From Agapetus fuscipes (taxonomy: Eukaryota; Arthropoda; Insecta; Trichoptera; Glossosomatidae): a stretch of 64,000 nucleotides of DNA. The number at the start of each line of letters is the position of its first letter. The stretch's first letter is position 1. This document shows, piece after piece, positions 30,546 to 40,936 of the stretch. The stretch covers positions 14,345,229 to 14,409,228 of the forward strand of contig OX637356.1 in assembly GCA_951799405.1 (NCBI GenBank), written 5' to 3'. A program made the translations under genes and the position numbers. A model generated the notes under the pieces. It was not told where the DNA came from. It worked only from the letters and a program-made list of their open reading frames with translations, and did no database searches.

Positions 30546-30977
30546 CTATCCAACAAATGGTTCGGATCAATATCCGGTTATTTTTATTTTATTTCATTTC
30601 ATAAATAAAAATAAACTATAGGTATTTTTTACAAAATTATTTACATGACAGCACTATGGTGATATTGATTTCATGACGTACTTACGTCCAAAACATGACT
30701 ACCCGTCAAAGCTTTTAAGCTCTGTACCCGTAGTACGAGTTTTTTTACAGCACTCGAAGTATTGAATATATTCGAGAAAAATGTATGTGAACTTGAAAAG
30801 CACCTCTGGCGAAACAAGTTTCGAAACTTTTCCTTAAAAACAAAGCTTTTCAATCACAAATTGAATGGATATATAAATATTTTTTGTGTTTGATGAAATT
30901 TCCGATTTCAGAAAAATATGTAAAATGAAAACAACACAAGGATAGACCTTGTTTTACTGTTTACATTTCCAAATTAT
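30546..30977. other. No recognisable feature
   Basis: AT-rich. A 60-residue minus frame at 30671-30853 has no recognisable motif. Confidence 0.5.
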
Positions 30978-31049
30978 CACAAACCCTGCAATTCATGCCA
31001 GCTTTTCCTGGGGTGAAATTGGCAAAAGTAAATCAATTTTTACAGTATG
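30978..31049 (-). repeat. Rep-C fragment
   Basis: CCCTGCAATTCATGCCAG and TTTTTACAGTATGG blocks remain. Confidence 0.55.
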
Positions 31050-31074
31050 GAAATCATCATCATCACACTTACAA

Positions 31075-31282
31075 AGTGCTTGTATTATGTTATTAATTAA
31101 GCATTCACAAGCAATAAGTACCAGCCCCCTTGAGAGCTAGGAAACCCCCACTTCAACTGAAGTACTTGTCATTAAGAAAGCAACCTTACCTGTAAAAATA
31201 AATAGGTTTCACTCACCATATACGACACCTTCACAGAAAACGTGGCAAGAAGTTACACTATATGTGTAGCTTGTAGCGTTTA
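31075..31282 (+). mobile_element. SINE-B, 5'-truncated
   Basis: GCATTCACAAGCAATAAGTA, CCCCACTTCAACTGAAGT and the end CACTATATGTGTAGCTT. Confidence 0.8.
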
Positions 31283-31411
31283 AACCTGTTTTCCTGCAAT
31301 TCTAATATTCAGTCTCTAAGCCATTTCATAAATTAATATTAAGTGATAAAGCATTTCTTTGTGAAATAATCTAACCCAAATTTAATACAAAAACCAAAAA
31401 AAAATCATACA

Positions 31412-31813
31412 TCAAACCGTTTGCAAAAAAAAACCATCATTAGCGAGTTTTTTTTCCAACTGGGCGCCAAAAAAACGAATGTCGCCTTTGTCGAACCTCT
31501 GAATAAACGAAAATCTTTTATTCTCTGACATTCCTTTCTCTCTTTTTTTCATTCCTATGACAATATTTTTTCTATTTTCGATACAAAGCGTGCCCATTGG
31601 GTTATAATATAGAGGAGAAGAAACCGGCTTGCGGCATTGATACATACTTTGGAGCACACAGTTGTCCCCAGTCCTGTCAAAAACAACAATTTCAAAAAGC
31701 ATGTTCTTATACGTCAAATCTGTGTTTCCTTGCTTTTTCCATTCTTTTTTTCGACACCCAATAATTGCACATGCCATCATTGTCTTAAAATACTGTATTT
31801 TACAAATTGTCAA
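31412..31813 (-). CDS. Unidentified 133-residue open frame
   Basis: Minus frame with ACAIIGCRKKEWKKQGN near the N-terminus and a Lys/Arg-rich remainder. I recognise no domain. The C-x4-C start is faintly like some zinc-binding domains but the rest does not follow. It may be chance or an old exon. Confidence 0.2.
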   Translation of the reverse strand: MTICKIQYFKTMMACAIIGCRKKEWKKQGNTDLTYKNMLFEIVVFDRTGDNCVLQSMYQCRKPVSSPLYYNPMGTLCIENRKNIVIGMKKREKGMSENKRFSFIQRFDKGDIRFFGAQLEKKLANDGFFLQTV

Positions 31814-31905
31814 AATTATCGATCAAAATATTTATAACGCGTGAGCACACTGTTCGCGCAGGCGTGAATATCAATTCTGCCAACATTCCGGAAACATTTA
31901 TCTAT

Positions 31906-31999
31906 TTTAGTTTACAATTTTTTTGAAGGAATTCAAAGAAAACACTGTTTATTTTCGAGTGTTTTCTTTGAATTCCTTCAAAAAATTGTACACTAAACA
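31906..31999. mobile_element. Palindrome with about 41-bp arms
   Basis: The arms (31906-31946 and 31958-31999) are near-perfect complements, with GAAGGAATTCAAAGAAAACA on the left, around an 11-base loop. It is followed by the short repeat also found at 14285. Confidence 0.85.
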
Positions 32000-32580
32000 T
32001 TATGAATTTTCACAGTGTTAATACACAAACAATACAAAATATATTTATCTATTTATTTGTTTATTTATTAAGTAGAAAAAACAGATACAACACACAATTA
32101 TAGTAAGACGATCAGAAAGAAGAAAAATGAAAGAAAAAACTAGAATAAGACGAATAAAAGTATTTCTTAGTTTTATCCAAGTTTTTTTTTGTGTAGGTAC
32201 CACTTAATGATACAGTGAAGATCTTTTTTCTCTTTCTTACTAAGGACCATTTTCGTTATTAAATTGTAACAGATATGTAAATGTCTATTTTTTTAAATAA
32301 TTTCTAGTCCACAGATAGCATATTATGTCAATGGCATGCCCTGTGTTAGACTTGTATATTCTGTATTGTCGCCTATGTATTATGCATGGCATTTTTTGTT
32401 GTTTGTTTAACTTTATATTACATCCGTTCAGAGCATTGATTTTTGTGTTTGATATATATTTCTGCACAAACATACAACAATCACATAAAAATAAATTCTT
32501 GTGTATAAAAACAGCTTTTGTGTTAGAATTTTTAATCAATTTTATTACAATGAAATTTATATAATAAGATTTAGATTTTA
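32000..32580. other. AT-rich, no gene
   Basis: Begins with the repeat shared with 14285-14335 (to about 32045). The remainder is unassigned. Confidence 0.5.
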
Positions 32581-32655
32581 GTTCCATGCGAAACCCTTCG
32601 GGGATATTGCGGAAAGAAGTTGTACTGTATGCGTAGCTTAGTTGCGTATTGGAGT
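32581..32655 (+). mobile_element. SINE-B 3' end
   Basis: ATGCGAAACCCTTCGGGG, then AGAAGTTGTACTGTATGCG and AGCTTAGTTGCGTATT. Confidence 0.75.
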
Positions 32656-32749
32656 GCATAAATAAAAAATTAAGCTCAAAATGATTCATAAATTTTATTA
32701 AATTTACAAAAAGTTGAGATTCTTTCCTTTTCAATATAAACTTTAATCC

Positions 32750-32968
32750 AGCTTCCATTGACAAAATTTCCTCCGACATATTGTCCACGCAACAAAATGT
32801 CCAGTGTCCACGCGACAAAATATCCATCCGACAAAATGTCCACACGACAAAATGTCCACCGACAAAATGTCCACCGATAAAATGTCCACCGACAAAATGT
32901 CCACCGACAAAATGTCAACCGATAAAATGTCTACCGAAAGATGTCCAACAATATAATGTCCACCGGCA
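32750..32968 (-). repeat. 15-bp minisatellite (left arm of a foldback-like pair)
   Basis: About a dozen units of GTGGACATTTTGTCG on the minus strand. The outermost unit reads TTTTGTCAATGGA, which also ends the opposite array at 35712. The long open frames here come from a repeat length divisible by three. Confidence 0.9.
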
Positions 32969-32991
32969 AAATCCACCGAAGTATTGCACAT

Positions 32992-33152
32992 ATCGCACGC
33001 TTAATAATAAAGAGCAATAATTTAAAAAACAAGAATGTTGGGAAATCACGTTTGAAGTTCAGACAACCAGTACAACTTGTATGATATGAAAAAGGCGACC
33101 GATGTTTTATCTCGGTCATATTCGTCCAAATTGAACGGCTATCGCATTCTTT
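32992..33152 (+). repeat. Rep-G, copy 2
   Basis: Nearly identical to 23246-23413. It lies just inside the left minisatellite arm. Confidence 0.8.
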
Positions 33153-33177
33153 GTTTTTTGAATATGATAGGTACACT

Positions 33178-33325
33178 AAATCTTAATCTAAATCTAAGCT
33201 GCCAAGATATATATCATTTAAGATTCATTTTAAACGCATTCCCACAAGCAGACATTTCGCAAGTTTGTTCGGCAAGACAAGTTCGCGCTAACACATGCCG
33301 CATGTGGAACTGCAATAAAAAATAA
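33178..33325 (-). repeat. Rep-C, 3' half
   Basis: AATCTAAGCTGCCAAGATAT through ACACATGCCGCATGTGG, with a small insertion after GCAGACAT. Confidence 0.8.
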
Positions 33326-33499
33326 ATTGTACAGTGGACTGCACAGGACTTTATAGCACAAAATACGGTCATGTTTAGGTCATAGCCAATTTTCATAACA
33401 AAACATTTAGTAAGTTGTGTGTAAGTAATGAAGCTAATATTTTTAAGCAATCGTCTTTTTGCAGTATTATCATTGATCCCGTTTGTATCAAAACTAACA

Positions 33500-35206
33500 C
33501 TTTGTTTGGTGGGTACCTATACTTTTCATTGATATTTTGGAAAGTTATGATTGTTTATTATATGGGTACAACTTACTAGATTTTAAGACTCGTAGCCTAG
33601 TATTTTATATTAGGCGTTTTAGTACCAAAAATATTACAATAATTTTTTGTATGAAAATTTGTCACTTAGTATGGTGGCTATACTTTATAATCTTTTTTTG
33701 AAAAAAGTAATGATTCATGTATGTAGGTATATATAAGCGCTTTTCAATTGTAGAACATTATTTTTTAGTTAACCCTTTCTCTGCCGAGAAATGTAACATT
33801 TTTTTTTCTCTTGTATGGCAACCCCCAAAATAAAGAAAATTATGAGGCAATGGTTATTGTTGTTACATAGCAGTATTATAATGAGGATTATGCAGAAAAA
33901 ATAAAGAAAATCGTAGAAGCCGTTTTTGAGAAAATCTCATTTGAAATTTTCAGCTGTTCGGAAGCCATCTTGAATTTTCTAAAATTTGAAAAATGTTTCA
34001 CTATGAATTATAGTGATTACAAAGTTCTTTCTGATCAAGTTAAGAAACATAAAAGTTTTTTGCGTTCTGATGGGTTTTTGTAGCCTTTTAATTTCAATTT
34101 TTGATATCATGTAAACGGCCCTTTATGTTTTTATTTTCAAAATTTTTATTTAATTTTTATATAGAATTTGATGTTACGTATAATATTGTAGAACATATCT
34201 TTTTTGTCAACGCTGTCACTTCTGAGAAAATCACAATTGTTTATTTTTTTCATATGGCAACTCATAGACGCAGATTAGTAAAAATGTTGCCATAACTAAA
34301 TTTGATAAGAATGTATCAAGCAACTACTGTACTGAAAATTTAAAAAAAATCGTTAGAGCCGTTTTTGAGAAAATCGCATTTGAAGTTTTCTCCTCTTTCG
34401 AAGCCATCTTGAATTCTCAAAATAGTGAAAAACAAATTATAGCACAAAGAAGTTTATAAATTTTTCTTTCTTGTGAACCTAAAAAAAGGTTTACAAAATT
34501 GCGTTTTTGTGGGTCTTTTTAATATTTTAGATGAAAATTTTGAGATCGTGTAAACGGTACTTTAAGTAAAAAAAAATTTATAGGATTCTTTAAATTTTTG
34601 TAGAAATTAATATTGCGCGTAATATTGTAGAACATTTTTTTTTTGTCAACCCAGCCATTTCCGAGATAATCACAATCGTTTTTTTCTTTCATATGGCAAC
34701 TCATAGACGCAAGTTGAGAAGAGTATTGCCATAACAAATTTTCTTCGCGACAATTTAAGCAACGACCACACTGAAATTTTAAAGAAAATCGTTAGAGCCA
34801 TTTTTGAGAAAAGTGCAATTTTATGTTTTTTTTGTATGGCAGCCATCTTGAATTTTCAGGGTGGTGCCATGCCAGTCGGCCCATCAAAATCTGTGGTTGT
34901 CAATTCTCCAAATCCAAAAATTGGTGTCTCTACGATCAGTAGTTTCGGCTGGGACATACACTCATACGGACGGACGGACGGACGGACGGACGGACGGACG
35001 GACGGACGGACGGACGGACGGACGGACGGACGGACGGACGGACGGACGGACGGACGGACGGACGGACGGACAGGTTCGACAAATTAGGTTTTTTTGCATG
35101 TCCTGGTGCAGGACAACTCATTTCCGTTGAAACCTCATTTTTTTTTTTTCGGACGATACAATACTTTATAACAGTCCTTCGGACTGCTATAAAGTAAAAA
35201 CAATGT
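33500..35206 (-). mobile_element. Rep-H copy 2 (inverted)
   Basis: On the minus strand the order matches copy 1: hairpin TACTTTATAGCAGTCC-GAA-GGACTGTTATAAAGTA (about 35170-35205), hairpin GTCCTGGTGCAGGAC (about 35098-35113), a (GTCC)n tract, then modules with TTCAAGATGGC at about 34855, 34413 and 33975, roughly 440 bp apart. It has one more module than copy 1. No protein is encoded. The inner end is approximate. Confidence 0.65.
34966..35071. repeat. (GGAC)n microsatellite in Rep-H
   Basis: About 26 perfect tetranucleotide units. Open frames through it (TDGR or SVRP repeats) are artefacts. Confidence 0.97.
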
Positions 35207-35256
35207 CAAATGAACATAAGCCCTGCAACTCTGGCCGACCTTCCCTGAAACACGAA
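35207..35256 (-). repeat. Rep-C fragment
   Basis: AAATGAACATAAGCCCTGCA to CCTTCCCTGAAACAC. Confidence 0.65.
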
Positions 35257-35297
35257 TACACAATTTATAAATTATTATGCATTTTACATATTATGTA

Positions 35298-35722
35298 TTG
35301 TCGGTGGACATTCTGTCAATGAACATCGTGTCGGTGGACATTCTGTCAATGAACATCGTGTCGGTGGACATCTGTCAATGAACATCGTGTCGGTGGACAT
35401 TCTGTCAATGAACATCGTGTCGGTGGACATTCTGTCAATGAACATCGTGTCGGTGGACATTCTGTCAATGAACATCGTGTCGGTGGACATCCTGTCAATA
35501 AACATCGTGTCGGTGGACATTCTGTCAATGAACATCGTGTCGGTGGACATCCTGTCAATGAACATCGTGTCGGTGGACATTCTGTCAATGAACATCGTGT
35601 CGGTGGACATCTGTCAATGAACATCGTGTCAGTGGACATCTGTCAATGAACATCGTGTCGGTGGACATTCTGTCAATGAACATCGTGTCGGTGGACATTT
35701 TGTCAATGGACATTTAGTCGCT
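35298..35722 (+). repeat. 30-bp minisatellite (right arm of a foldback-like pair)
   Basis: About 14 units made of TCGGTGGACATTCTG and TCAATGAACATCGTG. The first 15-mer is the same motif as the inverted array at 32750-32968. Unit length is divisible by three, which opens several frames. Confidence 0.92.
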
Positions 35723-36162
35723 GTCACTGTCCCCCCAGTTGCTGTCATCTAAATTCAGGAATAAAGTATTACAAAGTTGACAGAGTCGTCAAAGCCGTCG
35801 TCTTCAATAAATGTCATTCATTCTCCTCCTCGGCCTGATGAATATTTAATACGACTCCAAAAGAAAAAACTCAATCATCCTGGATTATTTTTTCCCTTTC
35901 ACAAAAGTCACACCGGTCAATGACTTTTTTTGACTTTTTCATCAATTTAAAACGAAGAAAGCATGATGAAACTTTTTTGTTTTAAACAGTTTTATCAACA
36001 TAATTTTTAGGCTAAAGAAGCCCATCGCAGACATGAGCAAAACGTCCGGAAGCTCCAGCTCCAATAGATCACGGCAATAGCTTCCGTATTCTTTATCTTA
36101 TCCCATAGGGCAAGATTAAAGGGAGAAAATATCAAGGACGCCGAAGGACACCTATCTATGAT
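35723..36162. other. No recognisable feature
   Basis: Unassigned. Confidence 0.5.
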
Positions 36163-36402
36163 GTAAGTGCAAAGATATATTACATTAATGATTCATATTA
36201 AATGCAATACCATAAGCAGACACGTATAAGTTCGCGCTTACATGTGCCGCATGTGGACTGCAACATAAAAACCCAAATCTCAAATGAACATACACCCTGC
36301 AACTCTTGCCGACCTTCCCTGAAACAAGGATGACATTGACCACGTTAACCATTTTCTACAGCATGGGTTGTCAGCTGTATGCCAATCTACAAGTCAAGGA
36401 AC
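36163..36402 (-). repeat. Rep-C, near full length
   Basis: GTGCAAAGATATATTACATT through ACATGTGCCGCATGTGGA to TACAAGTCAAGGAAC. Confidence 0.85.
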
Positions 36403-36522
36403 ATTAATTAATAACTCATTAAAATATACAATAATGAATTAGTTGATTATATTAATACCTGCTTCTGCCCAGGCAGGTGAGGATGGTGAATTGCACATCT
36501 CTTCACTATTTTTTTTTTTTTA
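36403..36522 (+). mobile_element. SINE-F 3' half
   Basis: ACTCATTAAAATATACAATA, CTGCCCAGGCAGGTG and a T run, matching 6075-6215. Confidence 0.65.
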
Positions 36523-36986
36523 AAAAGACAAAAATGCACTGAAGAGACGTTTTTAATCAACTTTATATTTATTTCAATCGCAAATACCTTTGCAAGTTAT
36601 TGATTTCCTGCAGGTGGCATTGTCAAAGACGCGCCACCCCGCCGCCCCTGAGGTGTTTGCCCGCCGAGCCCTGAGGCCCAGGTTTAGTATTCACGTCACT
36701 CCGCCGGACCACTCGTGCTTTCATTTTCAATAAACATAAATCAAGCAAGGCGATGATGTGCCCGCCGACTTCAAATCGACGAAATATTGCTTTTTTACTA
36801 TTATCGAGTCATATCGGGTGACTTTTTTCATTCACTCTTCCGCGCTGCCGAAATGTGAATCTTTTTGCAAATCCGCGTTTGATTTTTAGTATGTACCAAA
36901 AAGAATCAATGGTACTTTTTTGTTCATTTGCCTGGGTTTCATCTCTGCAAATTTATCTCGGACTGAAGACGATTTTTCGCCACACA
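36523..36986. other. No recognisable feature
   Basis: Includes a GC-richer patch at about 36628-36720 without assigned function. Confidence 0.5.
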
Positions 36987-37210
36987 TCGTCCCCGCAGTG
37001 ATTGTTTCAGCTTATGTACCATTTGATTCGAAGGTCACATTCTACACAATCTGAGCTATGAAATAAACGTAAAACACGATAATGTGAGAGTGGTTTTAAA
37101 TATGTATTTTGAAAATAAATTTACAGTTTTCATAGGACACATTTGTCTAGTACACATACAAACATTGCTCATGTGAAATTACCTGTGGTGCATTGTAAAC
37201 ATTATACAAA
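36987..37210. mobile_element. MITE-D, decayed copy
   Basis: TTCTACACAATCTGAGCTAT, ATAATGTGAGAGTGGTTTTA and ATACAAACATTGCTCATGTG match 54204-54462. Confidence 0.7.
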
Positions 37211-37262
37211 ACAAGCACTAAAGTGACGAGATGACTGCACTAACTTTTTTGTTGACATAATC

Positions 37263-37482
37263 TTTAATCTAAGTTGCAAAGATATATAAACATTCAATAC
37301 TCATATCAAATGAAAGCCCACAAACAGACACGTGTAGTTTCACGCTTACAAATTCTGAATGTGTACTTACAAAGTATAGACTCCAATCTCAAATGATCAT
37401 AGCCTCTGTAAACTCTGCCGACCTTCCCTGCAACAGGGGTGACATTAGCAAACTGAAGCATTTTTTACAGTTTAGTTGGAAC
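37263..37482 (-). repeat. Rep-C2
   Basis: TTGCAAAGATATATAAACAT, GCCCACAAACAGACACGTGT, TGAATGTGTACTTACAAAG and the hairpin region CCTGCAACAGG. Confidence 0.8.
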
Positions 37483-37622
37483 AAATAAGTAATAATAGCT
37501 GAAATACTGTAAAAATTCTTTCACTGTGCCAATCTCACCTCAAAGTATCTAGTAGAAGCTGAAAAAAGAATTAATCAAAATAAAATAAAGGAATCTCTGA
37601 AAAATTACATGAAACGAAGCTT

Positions 37623-37886
37623 TCAGAATGACCATAGGCAGAAGATTGCGAAATCACATCTGCAATGATCACACACGAAAAGCCTGTGAAATAGAAGACA
37701 CAGTGAGATGGAGCAGATCCAGGAGAGATCATATTGTCTTGTTAACTTATAGAATGGAAAGGTACCTTCTGATGTACCTACAGGATACTCACTCCGGCTA
37801 GCTTCTTCGGCATCACTCTCAGGGCGTGGGGTTCTTTCTTTGGGTTCCTTACTTTTTACTTTGGGAAGGATTGTATATTGAAACAT
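37623..37886 (-). other. Possible host exon (speculative)
   Basis: A minus frame of 87 residues includes KVKSKEPKERTPRPESDAEE, a charged composition unlike the transposon fragments nearby. GTGAGT follows in the codons after EEASR and could be a 5' splice site. There is no homology I can name and no strong acceptor. Confidence 0.2.
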
Positions 37887-38029
37887 AATTTAAAGGAAAC
37901 AAGAATAGGTTTATTTTATCACTTAACAAGGGACCAGAAATGTGAAACAATAAATGACCAGAACTGTTACCGAAAGCCTACACGTCGCTTCACATAACTT
38001 TTCTGTTGGCTGGAGTTCCGAGGCGAGCT

Positions 38030-38350
38030 TACGCTAAGCTTGGGAGGTGATGTTCACGGCTCGGGGCTTCGCCCTCCGAGAACCGCAGTACATGAGGCGG
38101 ATGCCTCAACACGTGGAGCCCCAGGGTGGAGGCTCCTCTCCACCAGGCTCCGGTCCATAAAGCGGGTGCTTTGGATGGCGGATGCTCCAAGTAGAAGGGG
38201 AGAGAGCTCCATTGAAATGCCCTTGCACCGCTTGATGCTTGGTCGCCGACGTCTTGCCCAGAACTGGCGAGCGATAATCGATGACCAAATGAGATCGCAC
38301 GGCGCAGTTCGGTTGCTTCCGTGACCGTTTGGCTCTGTTCGGCCAACAAT
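38030..38350. other. GC-rich island of unknown origin
   Basis: Far more GC-rich than its surroundings, with several overlapping open frames on both strands. High GC alone opens these frames. I recognise no protein or repeat family. Confidence 0.5.
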
Positions 38351-38409
38351 ACATGCACTGTACACACTTACTTTATTTTAAACGTTATTATAAAAATAAC
38401 ATAACAGTC

Positions 38410-38585
38410 TCCAGAATGAGTCATGAAAGACTCGCACACATCGTAGCTAATGAGATGCCAATAGGTCATCGGCCAGATGGAAGACCTCTTAAAAGGTTGA
38501 AAGATAGCTGGACGTCTTTATCTAATGATCCATCAGTCAATTTTAAGTGTTTTGTGAAACTCATAATAAAAGGAGAAAAAGGTTA
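38410..38585 (+). pseudogene. LINE C-terminal tail fragment
   Basis: Reads SRMSHERLAHIVANEMPIGH and RPDGRPLKRLKDSW. The pattern R(M)...R......G.RP.GRP.KR..D.W is typical of the final segment of several LINE reverse transcriptases. Family not assigned. Confidence 0.5.
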
Positions 38586-39044
38586 AATTGATTTTATAAT
38601 GATGTTACAGATACAGTTCATTAGAGATTTTATTCTCGTAATTTTATCGATGAAAGGTCGTGTTAAATGGCCTGAATTTAATCTTGATTTTGTTTTTTAC
38701 ATCCATCTTTGCATACCAATTATTTTCAACCTCTTTTTCGCATTAAAGGCTAACTCATATTAAGTGGAAAAGTCATCGAATTTTCTCAATTTTGTACGAA
38801 AATGAAATAGCGCCTCAAAATTTTTAACAAAATTTTGAATTCTCGAAGACGTTCTTACTCAGTTAAATTTCTTACCGAGACTTATATTAAGGGTTGCAAA
38901 TTTCTACCCTCAGTCTTATATCAGAATGTACCTTGAATTTATTATTTTTTCGCTACTCGCCGTAACTCCAGATAAAATTTAATATATTGACCGTCAGATA
39001 AAGGTAGGCGAGCGATAGCTTTACTAGGTCAAATTTACCTCTCA
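38586..39044. other. No recognisable feature
   Basis: Unassigned. Confidence 0.5.
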
Positions 39045-39200
39045 TTCTCTTAGTGCTTGTTTGTTTTATATCCATCAAAGGTAATTTTACATGAGCAATG
39101 TTTGTATGAGTACTGGACATATTATGTGTCTTGTGAAAACTGAATGAAAATTGTAACTTCAGAAATATCTCAACCGTCGAAACATACTGTGCATATGTAA
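39045..39200. mobile_element. MITE-D fragment, variant end
   Basis: CTTAGTGCTTGTTTGTTTTA and TTACATGAGCAATGTTTGTA, as at 19200 and 48047. Confidence 0.6.
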
Positions 39201-39225
39201 CTCTGAACCAAAAGTGATCTTTCTA

Positions 39226-39464
39226 TAATCAAAGTTGCAAAGATATATAACATTTAATATTTATATAAAATGCATTCCCACAAGCAGACACTTATAAGTT
39301 CGCGCTTAAACATGCCGCATGTGAACCCACAGTATATAACCCAATCTCAAATGAACATAAGCCCTGCAACTCTTACCGAACTTCTCTGAAACAAGGATGA
39401 CATTGGCAAAGTGAAAAAAAAAATCAGTATGGGTGGTCAGCCTCATACCAGCTTATAAGTCAAG
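39226..39464 (-). repeat. Rep-C, near full length
   Basis: AAAGTTGCAAAGATATATAA through AACATGCCGCATGTGAAC to GCTTATAAGTCAAGG, with an A run replacing part of the CATTTTTTACAG block. Confidence 0.85.
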
Positions 39465-39637
39465 GTATTGTGGAAATGATAAAACAAAGAAACCGCAGCT
39501 TAAATTAAATAAGACCTGATTAAAAATATCAATAGATTTGACATAAGAGGACAAAGTTGTACAAATTTAAAAGGATATTTTTCGGTCGATAATCTTTGCT
39601 TTTGAAATTAATTTCCGGTTGATTTTCATTGTTGTAT

Positions 39638-39823
39638 TCAGCTTTTACAAGAAATGAGTACCAGCCAACTCGGAGCCTGAGAAACCCCCACTTCAACTGA
39701 AGGTTTTGGCGTAAGCCCGGCCCTTTTAAGTGTTAAATTAAACAGGTTCCACTCGCAACATGCGACTCTTTCGGAAAAACGCGGCAAGATGTTACACTAT
39801 ATGTGAAACTTAGTAGGGTTTGT
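39638..39823 (+). mobile_element. SINE-B, 5'-truncated
   Basis: CAAGAAATGAGTACCAGCC, ACCCCCACTTCAACTGAAGG and GTTACACTATATGTGAAACT. Confidence 0.8.
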
Positions 39824-40127
39824 TTTAAGCGTGTACCCATATCATCTTGATATTAAATAGTTTTACATCCAAACACTTAGCAAGTCAGTGGCGAAAAAGA
39901 GCAATGTTTGATATTTCGAGACGCAGAAATGAGCGAGTTCAGATACATACGTCTCTCCTTTGAGCACAACACTACTCGATCAGAATACGTAAAAGTATTT
40001 TGCGGCCTTTCACATATATCTACCTCCGTTTCGGCTTCATTCTATACAGCACAGCAAGATAAGGATGAACATGGTTCCATGGTAGAACGATATAGTGACA
40101 AAACAACGCATGACATAATAACACATC

Positions 40128-40247
40128 GCCAACGACGATACCATGTTGAAAGCACCGGTTCTCATCAGATCACCGAAGTTAAGCAACATTTGGCGCGGAT
40201 GCTACCTGGATGAGTGACCGCTCAGGTACACCGCGTGTTGTTGGCAT
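40128..40247 (+). pseudogene. 5S rRNA-like SINE head, full length (120 nt)
   Basis: Starts GCCAACGACGATACCATG, continues CACCGGTTCTCATCAGATCA, CCGAAGTTAAGCAACAT, GGCGCGGATGCTACCTGGAT, GTGACCGCTCAGGTACACCG and ends GTGTTGTTGGCAT. This is the complete 5S gene length with scattered substitutions. There is no separate T-run terminator; transcription would continue into SINE-A. Confidence 0.9.
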
Positions 40248-40557
40248 CTCTTGGACCGGTCCGTAGTCCAGTGGCAGCACTACGGACTCTTAAATGGAAG
40301 GTTGTGGATTCGAATCCCGGCGGAGCACAAAAAATATACCATTTATGTTTCCAAATGTGCTCTTCGCTGGGTTGAAAAATTTATAAACCTTTACCAAAGA
40401 CCGTTCACTGAAAGGTCCATCCAACCTGACAACAACTGGGTCTTGCTTGAGGATTGGCGCTTTCTACAGCGACGACCAAGCTCGCACAGGGCTCTTTAGG
40501 TGCGATACACACACAAACATCGCTCACCAAATAAATCAGCCTAATATTATTATTATT
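40128..40557 (+). mobile_element. 5S-headed SINE-A, best copy
   Basis: A full 5S rRNA-like head (40128-40247) runs into SINE-A after five bases: GTCCGTAGTCCAGTGGCAGC, GGATTCGAATCCCGGCGGAG, the SINE-A body with CAACTGGGTCTTGCTTGAGG, and an (ATT)n tail (about 40542-40557). Confidence 0.9.
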
Positions 40558-40711
40558 ATCGTAGAGCATCACAATGATAGTACCTAACATAACATGACAG
40601 AGCATCACCATGATAAAACGTCACAGGAAAGTCCATCACAATAACATAGCATCACATACCTAAAACAGAACATACTCGTACCATAAAAGGCACATGAAAA
40701 AACATTGTCAT

Positions 40712-40936
40712 CTATAATCTAAGTTACAATGAAAAATAACATTTAAGATTCATATTAAATGCAATTTCTCAAGCAGACACTTATAAGATCGCGCTTGCAC
40801 ATGCACTGTGGACTTACAACCAAAATAACAAAAAAGCATAAGCCCTGCAACTCTTGCCGACTTTCCCTGAAACAGGGGGGACATTGGCAAAGTGAACTCC
40901 TTTTTTACAGTATGGGTGTTCAGCCTCATACCAAAT
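40712..40936 (-). repeat. Rep-C, near full length
   Basis: AATCTAAGTTACAATG through CTGCAACTCTTGCCGACTTT to TTCAGCCTCATACCA. The last 5' bases are missing. Confidence 0.85.

Noticed and set aside
32285..32845. Minus frame of 186 residues
   Set aside because: It starts in minisatellite sequence, runs through AT-rich sequence and has no recognisable motif.
32676..33020. Open frames with repeated DILSV or KCPPT motifs
   Set aside because: Translations of the 15-bp minisatellite at 32750-32968.
34836..35130. Open frames with TDGR or SVRP repeats
   Set aside because: Translations of the (GGAC)n microsatellite.
35284..35639. Open frames with MSTDTMFIDR or CPPTRCSLTE repeats
   Set aside because: Artefact of the 30-bp minisatellite.
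35298..35722. CRISPR-like direct repeats
   Set aside because: The repeats are contiguous with no unique spacers, and the sequence is an animal genome.
38029..38367. Overlapping 80-110-residue frames on both strands
   Set aside because: High GC content lowers stop-codon frequency in all frames; no domain is recognisable.
40128..40247. Functional 5S rRNA gene
   Set aside because: Scattered substitutions, direct fusion to SINE-A and a second decayed copy at 23815 show that it is a SINE head.
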